Assembly (NCBI GenBank): GCA_015183035.1
Contig: JACZZP010000001.1
Coordinates: 558,001-622,000 of the forward strand
DNA length: 64,000 nucleotides
Source: Meloidogyne chitwoodi
Lineage: Eukaryota > Nematoda > Chromadorea > Rhabditida > Meloidogynidae
Direction: 5' to 3'
Each line of letters starts with the position of its first letter. Position 1 is the first letter of the stretch. The notes below the pieces were generated by a model that had not been told where the DNA came from, did no database searches, and worked only from the letters and a program-made list of their open reading frames with translations. The position numbers were made by a program, and so were the translations under genes. Below are positions 63,297 to 64,000 of the stretch, in pieces.

Positions 63297-63904
63297 GGCA
63301 ATCCTGCAGAATTGCGGTCCCGAAATTTTTTTTATTTTTTTTTCATGAAAACTTGTTTTTAGGGGTTATCGAGGGCGCTGATTACGAATCTGATATCAGA
63401 TTTTGTCTAACACTTGATTTTATCTATGATTTTTCATCAAGTACTTGATTTTTAGCGTCTTTTTATTTTTCTTGATTAGTCATAACTTTGCATAAAATCG
63501 ACCAATCGTGATGATTTTGGTCCCATTCAACTCAGGTCGATAAAAGCTCTCGAATGAGATATCAAATGTATATTTTAATGTAAAATCCCAAAAATCAGAT
63601 TTCTCCAACTATCGTTTTTTCGATTTTCAAAGGCCTGTATCTTGGTTCATCGGCATTTCTGCATCATGGGAGTGGTACCATTAGACTCCGATCTTCGAGA
63701 GGAATCGAATGATATATAACTTGACCGACATCCATTATGTAGTGACCAAAAATCAAGTACTTGATGAAAAATCATAGATAAAATCAAGTGTTAGACAAAA
63801 TCTGATATCAGATTCGTAATCAGCGCCCTCGATAACCCCTAAAAACAAGTTTTCATGAAAAAAAAATAAAAAAAATTTCGGGACCGCAATTCTGCAGGAT
63901 TGCC
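63297..63904. mobile_element. foldback MITE with ~180-bp inverted ends
   Basis: GGCAATCCTGCAGAATTGCG at the left is the complement of the right end. The match continues through GGGGTTATCGAGGGCGCTGA, TCTGATATCAGATTTTGTCT and TTTTTCATCAAGTACTTGAT for about 180 bases per arm. The centre (63480-63720) is unique and contains TCTCGAATGAGAT and GAGAGGAATCGAATGA blocks. No clear target duplication. Confidence 0.8.
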
Positions 63905-64000
63905 TTTAATTTTATTAAACATTTACGTTATTTTGACATTAAAATTGAAATTATGTGAATTAAATATAAATAAAATTATTTTATTATTTAATTTAAAATT

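Overview
The window is eukaryotic, very AT-rich DNA with short introns (mostly 35-80 bp) that use GT donors and TTTTAG/TTTCAG acceptors. A two-domain MSP (major sperm protein) gene and a relic of a collagen exon point to a nematode. The large, rapidly evolving family of short F-box genes suggests a plant-parasitic lineage such as Meloidogyne; that last step is inference. I saw no rRNA, tRNA or CRISPR.

The host backbone is a tandem, locally rearranged cluster of F-box-like genes. Nine models read through their splice sites or nearly so: 56-1271, 20800-22502, 37340-39111 (status unsure), 41359-39619, 41858-43121, 44750-46323, 54813-53621, 55314-56676 and 61503-60213. There are about ten broken copies or relics. 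Two subfamilies can be told apart. Subfamily A starts with an ME-Y-LPAEIQ F-box. Subfamily B has an M-KNLS-YEQI F-box, often preceded by spliced short exons that start MPNI. Both have an F-box exon, one or two small exons (one usually starting TGG CAA/CAG TC), a long exon starting around LP-x-P-K-N-I-E-E, and a final exon. Many genes are preceded by a TATAAAAG(T)GAAA box.

Other host genes sit inside the cluster: the MSP-domain gene (6319-4985), four members of a small secreted six-cysteine defensin-like (CS-alpha-beta pattern) family, and a secreted protein made of four one-exon cysteine-rich modules (53166-52125).

Layout. 1-6.3 kb: F-box gene, relics, solo LTR, a near-perfect 634-bp-arm palindrome, MSP gene. 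6.5-9.7 kb: one arm of an inverted duplication whose other arm is at 42-45.1 kb. 9.7-17.8 kb: a 15-bp minisatellite ORF locus split by a hAT element, a BEL/Pao fragment embedded in a 72-bp minisatellite, and a duplicated F-box 3' half. 17.9-23.7 kb: F-box genes with MITEs. 23,659-36,342: a 12.7-kb LTR retroelement with identical LTRs inserted in an F-box gene. 36.3-51.3 kb: more F-box genes, inverted duplications, a MULE-like element. 52-57.5 kb: cysteine-rich gene, F-box genes, defensin-like gene. 57.7-64 kb: the intact paralogue of the 15-bp minisatellite ORF, a defensin-like gene, two F-box genes and a terminal foldback MITE.

The most unusual object is the retroelement. Its first ORF carries gag, then a signal-sequence/furin-site/mucin-like/transmembrane module that looks like an envelope glycoprotein with a PSAP motif in its tail, and only then protease and reverse transcriptase. 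The opposite strand holds two open segments (a signal-peptide exon at 26253-26343 and a transmembrane exon at 35245-35543) whose splice sites and phase match, a candidate antisense membrane-protein gene. This copy seems unable to move by itself: the second Asp of the RT motif is Gly, and two frameshifts lie at the RT/RNase H boundary.
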